A DNA stretch of 64,000 nucleotides from Campylobacter avium LMG 24591 (GCF_002238335.1 NZ_CP022347.1:868001-932000), one strand, 5' to 3'. Numbered from the stretch's first letter, positions 1-8,210 are shown. A program made the numbers and translations. Notes: a model not told the origin generated them from the letters alone.

Positions 1-124
1 GATGAGATATAGAGCCCTCTTTTCTAGAACAGCCACAAACTATGTGTCCCTTGTCTAAAAAATGCTGGGCTAAAAACTTGCCTATGCCTTTTCTAGTGCC
101 TGTTATGAGTATGATTTTTGACAT
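1..124 (-). CDS. Short-chain dehydrogenase/reductase, N-terminal fragment
   Basis: The first 41 codons of a gene that runs off the left edge of the window. The translation opens with a beta strand and the motif TGTRKGIG, which is the TGxxxGxG dinucleotide-binding loop of the short-chain dehydrogenase/reductase family. The ATG shares one base with the TAA stop of the upstream carrier-protein gene (TAATG), so the two are very probably translated together. An SDR next to a dedicated carrier protein suggests reduction of a carrier-bound acyl or sugar-linked intermediate. That role is inference; the substrate cannot be read from this fragment. Confidence 0.75.
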   Translation of the reverse strand, partial: MSKIILITGTRKGIGKFLAQHFLDKGHIVCGCSRKEGSISH

Positions 125-414
125 TAAAGTTCTTTTATCTTGCTATCAACATAGGCTATTAGTGAGCCTACATCTTTGAGCGGCGAATTTTTCGCACTCA
201 TCATCTTATCATCAGCTAGCACAACTTCCTTATCTAGTTTTTGAGAAAAAAAGTCCTCAAGCTCAGCTACAAGCCTTACCATGCCAAGAGAATCAAGCTT
301 CCCGCCAAAGCCGGTGTAAATTTTTGTCTGCTCGTTAGCATTTTTAAAGTCCTCTATCTCGTAATCATCTGCAAGTGAGGCTAAAAGCTCTAAAACAAGA
401 CTTTTTGTATCCAT
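124..414 (-). CDS. Acyl-carrier-protein-like protein
   Basis: A 96-residue acidic protein with the DSLG motif at residues 41-44. Ser42 is the expected 4'-phosphopantetheine attachment site of carrier proteins. Length and acidity fit a stand-alone carrier protein, but the sequence diverges from the housekeeping AcpP of fatty acid synthesis, so it is likely a specialised carrier for surface glycan or amino-sugar modification, a setting where Campylobacter carries extra carrier proteins. The start has an AAAGGA ribosome site a few bases upstream. It is followed directly by an overlapping SDR gene, forming a two-gene unit. The partner enzyme that loads it is not in the window. Confidence 0.75.
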   Translation of the reverse strand: MDTKSLVLELLASLADDYEIEDFKNANEQTKIYTGFGGKLDSLGMVRLVAELEDFFSQKLDKEVVLADDKMMSAKNSPLKDVGSLIAYVDSKIKEL

Positions 415-494
415 TTTAATCCTTTCTTAAAAAAATATTTTATTTGTACAAAAAAAAAAAAAACGATTTGCAAACAAAGTTAAATTTCACACTG

Positions 495-500
495 TATAAT
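495..500 (+). promoter_or_regulatory. Predicted -10 box for the thiC transcript
   Basis: A perfect TATAAT lies about 11 bases before the TPP riboswitch, behind an A14 tract at 450-463. Campylobacter sigma-70 promoters rely mainly on the -10 box with AT-rich DNA upstream, which fits. The transcript would start near 507 and carry the whole riboswitch. Confidence 0.55.
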
Positions 501-510
501 TTGCCTCATA

Positions 511-600
511 AATGACGGGAGCTTGTGATACAGGCTGAGAGTAAGCTAAAAGCTTAGACCGAACCGGACCTAGATAATGCTAGCGGCGGGAGAATTTATC
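511..600 (+). promoter_or_regulatory. TPP riboswitch (THI box) upstream of thiC
   Basis: The conserved pieces of the thiamine pyrophosphate aptamer occur in order: GACGGGAGC, then GGCTGAGA, then ACCGGACC, then GATAATGCTAGCGGCGGGA. The element ends about 57 bases before the thiC start codon. Between the aptamer and the gene lies an AT-rich linker without an obvious GC-rich terminator, and the AAAGGA ribosome site sits at the end of it. Control at translation initiation therefore looks more likely than attenuation, though this was not folded. When thiamine pyrophosphate is plentiful, thiC expression should fall. Confidence 0.93.
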
Positions 601-656
601 TACTTTTACATACTTTTATACCCTTCATTTATCCAAATTTTTCTCAAAGGATAAAG

Positions 657-1952
657 ATGAAAACTCAAATGCTATACGCAAGAGAAGGTATTTTCACTAA
701 AGAAATGCAAATAGTTGCCAAAAAAGAGGGCCTAAGTGAGGATTTTTTGCTTGAGAATTTAGCAAGTGGCAAGATAATAATCCCTGCAAACATAAATCAC
801 ACAAGTTTAGACCCAAATGGCATAGGCTTTGGTTTAAGGACTAAGGTAAATGTAAATTTAGGCGTTTCAAATGACTGCGTGGATTACAGCGAGGAAATGC
901 AAAAGGTTGATTTAGCACATAAATTTAAGATAGAAGCCATAATGGATTTAAGTAATTACGGCAAAACTTCAGCCTTTAGAGATGAGCTTATAAAAAGATC
1001 TAAAGCCATGATAGGCACTGTGCCTGTGTATGATGCGGTGGGCTTTTTGGAAAAAGATTTAAAGCAAATTTGTGCTAAGGATTTTTTAGATGTGGTTTAT
1101 CATCACGCAAAGAGTGGGGTTGATTTTATGACTATACACGCTGGTATAAATTCTCGTGCGGCTAGGGTGTTTAAAGAGGGCACAAAAAGGATTACAAATA
1201 TAGTTTCAAGGGGAGGTTCAGTACTTTATGCTTGGATGGCTATGAAAGAAGCTGAAAACCCTTTCTTTGAGTATTATGATGATTTGCTTGAAATTTGCTT
1301 AAAATACGATGTAACGCTTTCTTTAGGAGATGCCTTAAGACCGGGTTGCACTCATGATGCAAGTGATGCAGCACAAATAGCAGAGCTTATCGAGCTTTCA
1401 CTGCTTACAAAAAGAGCTTGGCAAGCCGGGGTGCAAGTGATGATAGAAGGACCAGGACATATGGCTATAAATGAGATAGAAGCGAATATGCAGCTTGAAA
1501 AGAGGATTTGTAACGGTGCGCCATTTTATGTGCTAGGACCCTTAGTTACTGATATAGGTGCTGGCTATGATCATATAAGTTCAGCCATAGGAGGAGCTGT
1601 TGCGGCTGCAGCTGGAGCTGATATACTTTGCTATGTAACACCAGCTGAGCATTTAAGATTGCCAAATTTAGCTGATGTAAGAGATGGTATAGTAGCCACA
1701 AAGATAGCCGCTCACGCAGGAGATATAGCAAAGCTTCCTAAGGAAAGAAAAATTGATGATGAGATGAGCAAAGCAAGGCAAGACATAGACTGGGAAAAGA
1801 TGTTTAAGCTAGCAATAGACGGAGAAAAGGCTAAGCAGATGTTTAATGAAAGACGTCCGGATGACTTAAATTCTTGTTCTATGTGCGGAAAAATGTGTGC
1901 TATGAATACTATGAATTTAATAATGCAAGAAAAAGATGTGAAGTTAGTTTGA
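657..1952 (+). CDS. thiC: Phosphomethylpyrimidine synthase ThiC
   Basis: ThiC is a radical-SAM enzyme that rearranges aminoimidazole ribotide into hydroxymethylpyrimidine phosphate, the pyrimidine half of thiamine. The 431-residue protein is the short form without the long N-terminal extension found in E. coli and plants. Its C-terminal [4Fe-4S] cluster motif is Cys407, Cys410, Cys414 in CSMCGKMC, with three residues between the second and third cysteine. Other family blocks such as [13 protein letters not shown] and YVTPAEHL are clear. It stands alone here; no other thi gene is adjacent. The riboswitch upstream independently supports the assignment. The start follows an AAAGGA ribosome site. 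Confidence 0.97.
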   Translation: MKTQMLYAREGIFTKEMQIVAKKEGLSEDFLLENLASGKIIIPANINHTSLDPNGIGFGLRTKVNVNLGVSNDCVDYSEEMQKVDLAHKFKIEAIMDLSNYGKTSAFRDELIKRSKAMIGTVPVYDAVGFLEKDLKQICAKDFLDVVYHHAKSGVDFMTIHAGINSRAARVFKEGTKRITNIVSRGGSVLYAWMAMKEAENPFFEYYDDLLEICLKYDVTLSLGDALRPGCTHDASDAAQIAELIELSLLTKRAWQAGVQVMIEGPGHMAINEIEANMQLEKRICNGAPFYVLGPLVTDIGAGYDHISSAIGGAVAAAAGADILCYVTPAEHLRLPNLADVRDGIVATKIAAHAGDIAKLPKERKIDDEMSKARQDIDWEKMFKLAIDGEKAKQMFNERRPDDLNSCSMCGKMCAMNTMNLIMQEKDVKLV

Positions 1953-1957
1953 CTTGA

Positions 1958-1981
1958 GTGCTAATCTTTAGGGATTAGCAC
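1958..1981. terminator. Hairpin between convergent thiC and atpZ-like gene
   Basis: GTGCTAATC and GATTAGCAC form a perfect 9-bp stem around a 6-base loop, directly after the thiC stop. It lies between convergent genes and may serve both strands. The trailing T-run is poor on either side, so it could protect the 3' end rather than terminate strongly. Confidence 0.5.
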
Positions 1982-2232
1982 TACTTTATACTATCATCTT
2001 TAAATTCATCATAAGCTTTAACCTGTGCCTTGTAGGCCTTAAATACATTTAATATAGCAGCTGCAACGCCTATAAAAACTCCAAAGAAAAAAAGCGTTAG
2101 TGAGCCTGTGAGTTCTTTTAGGCCGTATCCTATGCCAATGCCTATTAAAACCGCCACCACTATGGAAATTCCAAGCGAAAGCCCGTCCGCTGCTTCTATG
2201 CTTTTTTTTATGATTTTTTGCTTTTTACTCAT
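1981..2232 (-). CDS. AtpZ/AtpI-family small membrane protein
   Basis: An 83-residue protein with two predicted membrane helices, roughly residues 18-38 and 44-64, a glycine-rich first helix and a charged C-terminal tail. This matches the AtpZ/AtpI-like family of small accessory proteins of F-type ATP synthase, although the ATP synthase genes are not nearby. The start overlaps the hemL stop by four bases (ATGA), so it is cotranslated with hemL. The same gene pair occurs in C. jejuni, which suggests a lineage-specific operon rather than functional linkage to heme synthesis. Confidence 0.7.
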   Translation of the reverse strand: MSKKQKIIKKSIEAADGLSLGISIVVAVLIGIGIGYGLKELTGSLTLFFFGVFIGVAAAILNVFKAYKAQVKAYDEFKDDSIK

Positions 2233-3506
2233 AGCTCTTTCATGCTTTCAAAGGCTGCGTTTATGGTTGTATCTATCATCTTTTCATTCATCTTAGCACA
2301 GATAAAGCCCACTTCAAACTGCGAACAAGCAAGATAAATTCCCCTTTTTAGCATGGCCTTATGAAAGGAGGCAAAATGCTGTAAATTTGATTTTCTGGCG
2401 TCTTGGTAGTTATTTACCTCATTTTCGTTAAAGAAAAAGCCAAACATAGAACCAACACAGCAAGTTTGTAACGCAATGTTAGCAGCATTGGCCGCTTCTT
2501 TTAGGCCTGAGCTTAGCCTGTAAGCTAGCTTGCCTAAATTTTTGTAAAGATTTTTATCTTTTTTTGCCTTTTTTATGCTAGCAAGTCCGGCCGCCATGGC
2601 CAAAGGATTTCCACTTAGAGTTCCTGCTTGATAAACTCCGCCTAAAGGGCTTAAAATGGACATTATCTCGTCCTTTGCTCCGAAAGCAGCAGCTGGCAAG
2701 CCGCCTCCTATAACCTTACCAAAGGTGATGATGTCAGCTTCTATGCCATTTATGCCAAAAGAGCCATGAAAAGAGGCTCTAAAGCCGCTCATAACTTCAT
2801 CAAAGATTAGCACAGTGCCATTTTTCTTGCAAAGTGCTTGTAATTTTTCTAAGAATTCTTGCTTGGCAGGCACTAAGCCCATGTTACCAGCGATTGGTTC
2901 TATTATCACGCAGGCTATGTCTTTATGCTTGTCAAAAAGAGCTTCTACGCTTTTGATGTCGTTGTATGTAGCCACTAGGGTATTTTTAGCCACATCTTCT
3001 AAAACACCTAAAGATGAAGGTGTGTTAAAGGTAGCAGCACCGCTTCCAGCACTCACTAATAAAGAATCAGAATGCCCATGATAACAGCCGTCAAATTTTA
3101 AAATTTTATCCCTTTTTGTGTAACCCCTAGCAAGCCTTATGGCAGACATCGTAGCTTCTGTACCTGAACTTACAAAGCGAATTTTATCTATATGCTTAAA
3201 TTCTTTTAAGATAGCTTTTGCGAGTTTTGTTTCTAAAAGCGTTGGAGCACCAAAGCTTGAACCCTTTTTTAAAGCCTTTTTGCAAGCTTTCATTATATCC
3301 TCATCGCAGTGCCCAAAGAGCAGGGGCCCCCAGCTTTGCACATAGTCTATGTATGAATTTCCGTCTATATCCTTGATGTAAGCACCTTTGCCACTATCTA
3401 TAAAAAGCGGATTTGTACCAACTGATTTAAAAGCTCTTACGGGGGAATTTACGCCGCCGGGTATGTATTTTAGAGCCTCTTTGAAGGCTTTTTTACTGTT
3501 TTGCAT
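2229..3506 (-). CDS. hemL: Glutamate-1-semialdehyde 2,1-aminomutase
   Basis: HemL converts glutamate-1-semialdehyde to 5-aminolevulinate, the second step of the C5 route to heme, using pyridoxal phosphate. The 425-residue length is typical. The cofactor lysine is Lys264 in [16 protein letters not shown] at residues 113-118 contributes to phosphate binding, and FDEV with Asp236 binds the pyridine ring. The start overlaps the end of the upstream cytochrome gene by 14 bases, and its stop overlaps the atpZ-like gene by four. A heme-synthesis gene sharing a transcript with a heme protein makes physiological sense for a respiratory bacterium. Confidence 0.97.
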   Translation of the reverse strand: MQNSKKAFKEALKYIPGGVNSPVRAFKSVGTNPLFIDSGKGAYIKDIDGNSYIDYVQSWGPLLFGHCDEDIMKACKKALKKGSSFGAPTLLETKLAKAILKEFKHIDKIRFVSSGTEATMSAIRLARGYTKRDKILKFDGCYHGHSDSLLVSAGSGAATFNTPSSLGVLEDVAKNTLVATYNDIKSVEALFDKHKDIACVIIEPIAGNMGLVPAKQEFLEKLQALCKKNGTVLIFDEVMSGFRASFHGSFGINGIEADIITFGKVIGGGLPAAAFGAKDEIMSILSPLGGVYQAGTLSGNPLAMAAGLASIKKAKKDKNLYKNLGKLAYRLSSGLKEAANAANIALQTCCVGSMFGFFFNENEVNNYQDARKSNLQHFASFHKAMLKRGIYLACSQFEVGFICAKMNEKMIDTTINAAFESMKEL

Positions 3507-3858
3507 TTTTTTGCTCCTTAGTTTTTTCTTGTATATAGTTAAAAAGTATCAAAATTTCCTCATCGGTTAAAGAGTATGTTGGCATTATGCTGCTTGCTTG
3601 TTTTGCTTCACTTAAGGATTTTTTAAAATCCTTAAATTCTAAATTCTGTATGCTAGGCACGGTAAAAGCCATTCTTTTGCCCTTTTTTTCATAGTGCCCT
3701 AAAATTTGCATTTCTCCGCTTTCTCCGTGGCACTTGCTGCAAGACACGCCGCGAGGGTTTTCATAAAGCATTTTTGAGTATTCTTTTAAACTTATAAAAT
3801 CTTCAGCTACCAAAGCTATGAAAGATAAAAAAAACAAAAATATTATTTTCACCAGCAA
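3493..3858 (-). CDS. Periplasmic c-type cytochrome, single heme
   Basis: A 121-residue protein with a Sec signal peptide (about residues 1-18, ending in VAED) and one heme-attachment motif CSKCH with Cys40, Cys43 and His44. A methionine in SIMPTY is a candidate sixth ligand. The C-terminal stretch [12 protein letters not shown] looks like the final helix of a class I cytochrome c. It should act as a small periplasmic electron carrier, but its donor and acceptor cannot be told from sequence. It is the first gene of a three-gene unit with hemL and the atpZ-like gene and matches the gene in this position in C. jejuni. Confidence 0.85.
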   Translation of the reverse strand: MLVKIIFLFFLSFIALVAEDFISLKEYSKMLYENPRGVSCSKCHGESGEMQILGHYEKKGKRMAFTVPSIQNLEFKDFKKSLSEAKQASSIMPTYSLTDEEILILFNYIQEKTKEQKNAKQ

Positions 3859-3887
3859 CCTTAATAAATAAAGAAGTTATGCTATGA

Positions 3888-3893
3888 TACAAT
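3888..3893 (+). promoter_or_regulatory. Possible -10 box for folD-lepB
   Basis: TACAAT preceded by ATGA lies 23 bases before the folD start, in the short divergent gap with the cytochrome gene. It is one mismatch from consensus. No -35 box is evident, which is normal in Campylobacter. Confidence 0.35.
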
Positions 3894-3915
3894 TTTTATT
3901 TTTAAAAGGATATAA

Positions 3916-4770
3916 ATGACTTTACTTGACGGTAAAAAAGTTAGCACAAAGCTTAAAGACGAGTTAAAACAAGAAGTGAATGAACTGAAAAAAAATGGTA
4001 TAGAGCCTTGCTTGGCTGTGATTTTAGTAGGCGATGACAAGGCTAGTAAAACTTATGTTTCAAACAAAGCAAAGGCTTGTAAAGAATGCGAAATTAAGTC
4101 TATAGTCTATGAGCTAGGCCACGACACTACGCAAAATGAGCTTTTGGCACTCATAAACACGTTAAATTACGATGATAGCGTGGATGGAATTTTAGTGCAA
4201 CTTCCTCTGCCAAGCCACATAAACAAAGACATCATCATACAAAGCATAAATTCAAATAAAGACGTAGATGGCTTTCACCCTACAAACATAGGCTTTTTAA
4301 GTGCAAACATCAAAGGTTCCTTTTTGCCGTGCACCCCAGCTGGTATCATATATCTTTTAAAGGAATACAAGATAAATTTAAAGGGTCTTGATGTCGTTAT
4401 CATCGGTGCTTCAAACATCGTAGGTAAGCCGCTTTTAATGATGTTTTTAAATGAGGAAGCAACTGTTAGCATTTGTCATTTACAAACCAAAGACATAAAA
4501 ACCTACACACAAAAGGCTGATTTAATCGTCGTAGCAGCAGGCTGTGCAAACCTTTTAAAAGCAGATATGGTAAAAGAGGGTGTTATAGTGCTTGATGTTG
4601 GTATCAATAAAATAGGCTCAAAACTGCTTGGCGATGTGGATTTTGAAAATGTTAGCAAAAAGGCCTCTTTTATAAGCCCGGTTCCCGGCGGAGTAGGGCC
4701 TATGACCATAGCAATGCTTCTTAAAAACACCGTTAAGGCAGCTAAAAACAGACTAAAGGCTGCAAAATGA
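3916..4770 (+). CDS. folD: Bifunctional methylenetetrahydrofolate dehydrogenase/cyclohydrolase
   Basis: FolD interconverts 5,10-methylene-, 5,10-methenyl- and 10-formyl-tetrahydrofolate, supplying one-carbon units for purines and formyl-Met-tRNA. The 284-residue protein has the family blocks YVSNKAKAC, which contains the catalytic lysine, DGILVQLPLPSHI, VIIGASNIVGKP for NADP binding, and the C-terminal PGGVGPMT. The ribosome site AAAAGGA precedes the ATG. Its last four bases overlap the lepB start (ATGA). PurU, encoded at 50.5 kb, acts on the formyl-folate that FolD makes. Confidence 0.97.
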   Translation: MTLLDGKKVSTKLKDELKQEVNELKKNGIEPCLAVILVGDDKASKTYVSNKAKACKECEIKSIVYELGHDTTQNELLALINTLNYDDSVDGILVQLPLPSHINKDIIIQSINSNKDVDGFHPTNIGFLSANIKGSFLPCTPAGIIYLLKEYKINLKGLDVVIIGASNIVGKPLLMMFLNEEATVSICHLQTKDIKTYTQKADLIVVAAGCANLLKADMVKEGVIVLDVGINKIGSKLLGDVDFENVSKKASFISPVPGGVGPMTIAMLLKNTVKAAKNRLKAAK

Positions 4771-5597
4771 GCACTTTTAAAAAGATTAAACATTTTTCAA
4801 ATTCTTGGCTAGGCTCTATAATTATAGTTTTAATAGTTATATTTGTCTTTATACAAGCCTTTGTTATACCTAGTGGTTCTATGAAAAACACCTTGCTTGT
4901 TGGCGATTTTCTCTTTGTTAAAAAATTTTCTTATGGCATACCAACCCCGCATTTGCCTTGGCTTGAAATACCCGTTTTGCCTGATTTTGATGGGGATGGA
5001 CATTTAATATCTGCCGAGGGACCACAAAGGGGCGATATAGTTGTCTTTCGCTACCCTAAAAATCCCAAAATTCACTTTGTTAAAAGATGTGTTGCCAAAG
5101 GAGGCGATGAAGTTTTAGTAAGTGCAAATAGCCTGTATGTGCGTATGAGCGAGGGCGATGAGTATATGAGGCAAAATTATCCTAATGACTTAGTAGAGAT
5201 TGATAACAAACTTTTCGTTAAAGAACCATACAAACAAAGGGGGATACATTATGATGAAAGCGTAAATTTAGAACAACTTTACGCCATAGCCATGAGTTTA
5301 AATAAATTCGCAATGCAAAGTGAAGTTATAAACTCTTTTGGCGAATTTTCCTTTAGCGGTGCGAATGCTTATAGCTTTGTGGTGCCTGAAAATGAGTATT
5401 TTATGATGGGAGATAATAGGGCTAATTCTGAGGATAGTCGCTTTTGGGGCTCTGTGCATTACAAATTTATCATCGGCAAGCCTTGGATAGTGTATTTTTC
5501 CTGGGATAGCAAAAAAAATATCCGTTGGGATAGGATAGGTCGCTTTGTAGATACCTTGGAAAATGATGAAAAATTTATAAGAATAAGCGGGGATTAA
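4767..5597 (+). CDS. lepB: Signal peptidase I
   Basis: This membrane peptidase removes signal peptides from proteins exported by Sec and Tat. A single N-terminal membrane helix spans about residues 16-34 and the rest is periplasmic. The catalytic serine is Ser38 in PSGSMKN and the general base is Lys106 in HFVKRCV. The conserved box GDNRANSEDSRFWG follows near the C-terminus. The length of 276 residues is close to the Campylobacter enzyme. It overlaps folD by four bases. The insertion between the two catalytic boxes is long, as usual in this group. Confidence 0.96.
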   Translation: MSTFKKIKHFSNSWLGSIIIVLIVIFVFIQAFVIPSGSMKNTLLVGDFLFVKKFSYGIPTPHLPWLEIPVLPDFDGDGHLISAEGPQRGDIVVFRYPKNPKIHFVKRCVAKGGDEVLVSANSLYVRMSEGDEYMRQNYPNDLVEIDNKLFVKEPYKQRGIHYDESVNLEQLYAIAMSLNKFAMQSEVINSFGEFSFSGANAYSFVVPENEYFMMGDNRANSEDSRFWGSVHYKFIIGKPWIVYFSWDSKKNIRWDRIGRFVDTLENDEKFIRISGD

Positions 5598-5630
5598 GAA
5601 CGAAATAAAACTTATTATAAAGGATAAATC

Positions 5631-5924
5631 ATGGCAGTAAATTATAATGAATTAGATATAAGCGAGTTAGATGATTTATACATCAAATCCAATCAAAAGC
5701 TAAAAAATCTAAGAAAAAAACATGAAAAAATATTAGAGGAAATAGAAAATAACATTTACGACAAAGAAAATATCTTAAAAGTGATTTACGCAAAAGAAAA
5801 TTTTGTCAAGTTCAAAGATAGCAAGCTTTATAAAGACTTGCAAGAATATAAAAAAGAAAATCCAAAAGGATATGAAAGGTTAGAGCAAGAACTAATGCAA
5901 GACATTGCTAATGGGGCAGATTAG
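5631..5924 (+). CDS. Hypothetical coiled-coil protein, possible orphan antitoxin
   Basis: A 97-residue, lysine- and glutamate-rich, mostly helical protein; residues 14-50 look like a coiled coil. No domain is recognised. Its stop codon is separated by one base from the start of a broken RelE-type toxin reading frame. That spacing is typical of toxin-antitoxin pairs in which the antitoxin comes first. The antitoxin role is inference from position only, since the sequence shows no familiar DNA-binding fold. It has a good ribosome site (AAAGGA) and no damage, so it may still be expressed. Confidence 0.5.
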   Translation: MAVNYNELDISELDDLYIKSNQKLKNLRKKHEKILEEIENNIYDKENILKVIYAKENFVKFKDSKLYKDLQEYKKENPKGYERLEQELMQDIANGAD

Positions 5925-5925
5925 T

Positions 5926-6217
5926 ATGTTTGAGATTAGAATAAAAGATAAGGCACAAAAAGAATACGAAAAAATTTACATAAAAACAAAGAAGTAGGCT
6001 TAAAAATAGCGATCTTAATAAGTAAAATAAAAGTGGCTGAAAACCCTTTCGATATGCCAAATGTTAAAGCTTTAAAGCTCATAAAAATGCTTATAGGTGA
6101 AGAATTTCCAACTATAAAATTATAGGAATTTTGGACGAAAATAAAGAGATAAAAATCATAGACATAATCAGAATAGCAAAAAAAGAGATGATAAGACTTA
6201 CAAAGGCTTGTAACTAG
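5926..6217 (+). pseudogene. RelE/ParE-family toxin, broken by at least two frameshifts
   Basis: Three consecutive frames give pieces of one protein. The first, from the ATG at 5926, begins MFEIRIKDKAQKEYEKIY and stops at 5997. A second frame continues with EVGLKIAILISKIK and NPFDMPNVKALKL. A third continues with GILDENKEIKIIDIIR and ends at 6217. This order matches a RelE-like mRNA interferase of about 85-90 residues, including the usual central NPF..P..KAL block and the C-terminal I.DI.R strand. The frameshifts fall near 5985 and near 6115. The gene is therefore dead, leaving the upstream gene without its partner. Confidence 0.7.
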
Positions 6218-6240
6218 CGATATTTCAAGTACAAATTTAA

Positions 6241-6327
6241 CTAATTCAAACCCCTTTCAAGCTCGTTGTAGTACAAGGTAGTCTTACCGCAACCATGAAT
6301 TCCGGCAAAAAAGCTAGCTATTGCCAT
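6241..6327 (-). pseudogene. Fragment of a P-loop (zeta-toxin-like) kinase
   Basis: A 28-codon open frame on the minus strand reads into a Walker A motif, FFAGIHGCGKTTLYYNELE, and then stops at 6241-6243. The sequence around the P-loop resembles the N-terminus of zeta-toxin-like or predicted ABC-type ATPases (AGxNGAGKST followed by YY.ELE). Nothing further of the gene remains, because the next DNA upstream and downstream does not continue the fold. It looks like a stub left by deletion, next to the dead RelE-type gene. Confidence 0.45.
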
Positions 6328-6421
6328 TTAAATCTCTATACCCTTAAATTTACAAGATTATAGCATTAATTCATAATTTTTAGCTAAAATAAGTCCTTTA
6401 TATAAAACACAAAGGAAAAAT

Positions 6422-7000
6422 ATGAAAAAAATTCTAGCTTCTACAGCTTTAATTTGTGCGCTTTCTAGCTCTTTGATGGCTGAAAATGACGGATATTTTG
6501 CAGGTTTAAGCTATGCTTATGGCTCTTTTACTGATGGCATATCTTTGCTGGGGCTAACAGGTTCTAATGCTTACACAGGACATAGATTTGGACTTTATGG
6601 CGGTTATACAGATGTGCTTGATTCAAATTTAGCCCTTAGATACTACGGCACCCTTGACTTTGGCACAGATTATACAAGAGGCAGCAATCAAGCTCATTAT
6701 TCTAGCATAAACCTTTATGCAAACGCCGATGCCATATATAAGTTCTTAGAGCAAGATGGCATAGAATATTCAGTGTATGGCGGTTTAGCACTCGGGCTTG
6801 TTAATGGCAAATACGAGTTTAGACAAGCTTCTACTAGCGAAACAGGCTTAGGACTTGGTATAAATTTAGGTGCTAGGATAAATTACGAAGCCTTTGGCTC
6901 TAAATTTAGCACAGAGCTTTACACAAGAACAGGACTCATAGACTCTGTTTTAAATGGCTCTGATTCTCAAATAGGCATAAGAACCTCTTATCTCTTTTAA
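6422..7000 (+). CDS. Outer-membrane beta-barrel protein (paralogue 1)
   Basis: A 192-residue protein with a signal peptide of about 20 residues (cleavage after SSSLMA) and a mature part of alternating amphipathic strands ending in aromatic residues (RTSYLF), as expected for an 8- to 10-strand porin-like barrel. It shares its signal, the opening GYFAGLS.YGS pattern, LYTRTGL and the closing IRTSY with the next gene, so the pair arose by tandem duplication. Function is unknown; small barrels of this type in Campylobacter are often annotated only as outer-membrane proteins. A ribosome site AAAGGA precedes the start. Confidence 0.8.
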   Translation: MKKILASTALICALSSSLMAENDGYFAGLSYAYGSFTDGISLLGLTGSNAYTGHRFGLYGGYTDVLDSNLALRYYGTLDFGTDYTRGSNQAHYSSINLYANADAIYKFLEQDGIEYSVYGGLALGLVNGKYEFRQASTSETGLGLGINLGARINYEAFGSKFSTELYTRTGLIDSVLNGSDSQIGIRTSYLF

Positions 7001-7152
7001 TCATCTAAGATAGGGCTTTTGCCTTATATTAAAATCAAATCTAAACTCTTAAATTTTAATCTTACTTGCTTAAAAATTGATATTTTTTTAGCAAAAGAGC
7101 TATGAAATAGATAAAATTCATATTATTAAGCATTTATTAATAAATATTGTTT

Positions 7153-7158
7153 TATAAT
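7153..7158 (+). promoter_or_regulatory. -10 box for the second barrel gene
   Basis: A perfect TATAAT lies 55 bases before the start codon. The transcript would start near 7165 and include the leader hairpin at 7167-7186. The second paralogue thus has its own promoter and need not depend on read-through from the first. Confidence 0.5.
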
Positions 7159-7166
7159 GGTGTCCG

Positions 7167-7186
7167 ATTGTTTTATAAAAAACAAT
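7167..7186 (+). repeat. Leader hairpin before the second barrel gene
   Basis: ATTGTTTT and AAAACAAT form a perfect 8-bp stem with an ATAA loop, about two bases into the predicted mRNA. A stem at the very 5' end is a known way to stabilise abundant outer-membrane-protein mRNAs; that role here is inference. Confidence 0.4.
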
Positions 7187-7212
7187 GAATTTTCTTTATA
7201 AAGGAATTTGCT

Positions 7213-7818
7213 ATGAAAAAAATCTTAGCTAGTGTAGCTGTTGTAGCAGCTTTAAGTACTTCTGCTGTGGCTGAGGAAAGCGGATATTTCGCAGGTCTTA
7301 GCTGGGGATATGGTTCAGCTGGAAATAAAATATCTTGGTTGGGTTTAACAAGCTCTGGCGATGAAGGTAGAAAAGGAACTTCACCTTTAAGATTTGGTGT
7401 ATATGGTGGTTATAATCAAATGTTTGATAATGCCTTTGGTGCTAGATATTACGCAAGTATTGATTTTGGTGGAAACTATACAGACGGTTCTAATAAGCCA
7501 CATTTAAAAGCTCCTTGGAATCTTTATGTAAACGCTGATGCTATCTATAACTTCACTTCAGGTGGTGTAGAATTCGGTGCTTTTGGTGGTCTAGGTCTTG
7601 GTTATGTTAACTATGAATATGTTGTTGATAAACAAGGCAAAAGCAAAGGTGGAGTTGATCTAGGCTTAAATCTTGGTCTTAGAGCTAACTACGAACTATT
7701 TGGTTCTAAATTCACTACAGAACTTTACACTAGAACAGGTCTTTATAGCTCTGTAAAAATATATGATCAAAAAATCAACAACTCTATCATAGGTCTTAGA
7801 ACTTCTTACAACTTCTAA
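7213..7818 (+). CDS. Outer-membrane beta-barrel protein (paralogue 2)
   Basis: A 201-residue protein with a cleavable signal peptide (MKKILASVAVVAALSTSAVA) and a barrel ending in a phenylalanine (RTSYNF), which is the outer-membrane insertion signal. It is clearly related to the preceding gene. The codon choice is slightly different, with more GGT, GTT and GCT, which usually marks a highly expressed gene. It has its own promoter, a leader hairpin and a strong terminator, all consistent with high expression as a single-gene unit. Function unknown. Confidence 0.82.
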   Translation: MKKILASVAVVAALSTSAVAEESGYFAGLSWGYGSAGNKISWLGLTSSGDEGRKGTSPLRFGVYGGYNQMFDNAFGARYYASIDFGGNYTDGSNKPHLKAPWNLYVNADAIYNFTSGGVEFGAFGGLGLGYVNYEYVVDKQGKSKGGVDLGLNLGLRANYELFGSKFTTELYTRTGLYSSVKIYDQKINNSIIGLRTSYNF

Positions 7819-7823
7819 AACCC

Positions 7824-7855
7824 TTAGCGAGGACAAATCCTCGCTAAATTCTTTA
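7824..7855 (+). terminator. Rho-independent terminator after the barrel genes
   Basis: TTAGCGAGGA and TCCTCGCTAA form a perfect 10-bp stem around a CAAA loop, followed by a T-rich tail. It begins six bases after the stop codon. Confidence 0.9.
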
Positions 7856-7956
7856 ATTTTAACTTCTTAATTCTACTTTTAAAAACTTGCAAAAAATCTT
7901 GAAATTTTCAGCAAAAATATGAATTTTTGTTTAATCATTCGTGAGCAAAAAAGGAT

Positions 7957-8172
7957 ATGATAAAAGAAGATATAGCAACTTATAGGGCAATGATACTGCT
8001 TATATTAAGTTCTATTTTTGCAATAATTGGCTACGCTATTATCAACATAGAAAAATTAACAACAAATCAAACAACAATAGGAATTATTGTGAGTTTTCTT
8101 TTGCTTGTAGGCTTGTTTATAATGCTTAAGATATACTTAAAAGCTAGAAAGATTTTAAAGGATTTAGAATGA
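7957..8172 (+). CDS. Small membrane protein, two helices
   Basis: A 71-residue protein with two hydrophobic helices (about residues 11-30 and 41-60), a polar loop between them and a basic C-terminal tail (KARKILKDLE). The ribosome site AAAAGGA is well placed. No family function is recognised. The stop codon lies inside a long inverted repeat that probably ends the transcript. Confidence 0.6.
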   Translation: MIKEDIATYRAMILLILSSIFAIIGYAIINIEKLTTNQTTIGIIVSFLLLVGLFIMLKIYLKARKILKDLE

Positions 8173-8210
8173 CAATTTGTGCGATAGTGGGCATAGCACA
8201 AATTGTCATT
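8168..8210. terminator. 15-bp inverted repeat between convergent genes
   Basis: AATGACAATTTGTGC at 8168-8182 and its exact complement at 8196-8210 surround a 13-base loop. It spans the stop codon of the small membrane-protein gene and lies 40 bases from the end of the convergent yeiH-like gene. It is symmetrical, so it can act on both transcripts, but it lacks a T-run. Confidence 0.6.

Noticed and set aside
450..463. Phase-variable contingency tract
   Set aside because: The long A-tracts lie outside genes, and no G or C tract of eight or more was seen. Campylobacter phase variation mainly uses G/C tracts inside genes.
1546..1731. Minus-strand open frame inside thiC, and similar frames antisense to yidC, frdA, lpxD and others
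   Set aside because: They mirror strong coding sequence, lack ribosome sites and give low-complexity leucine- or serine-rich products, so they are shadows.
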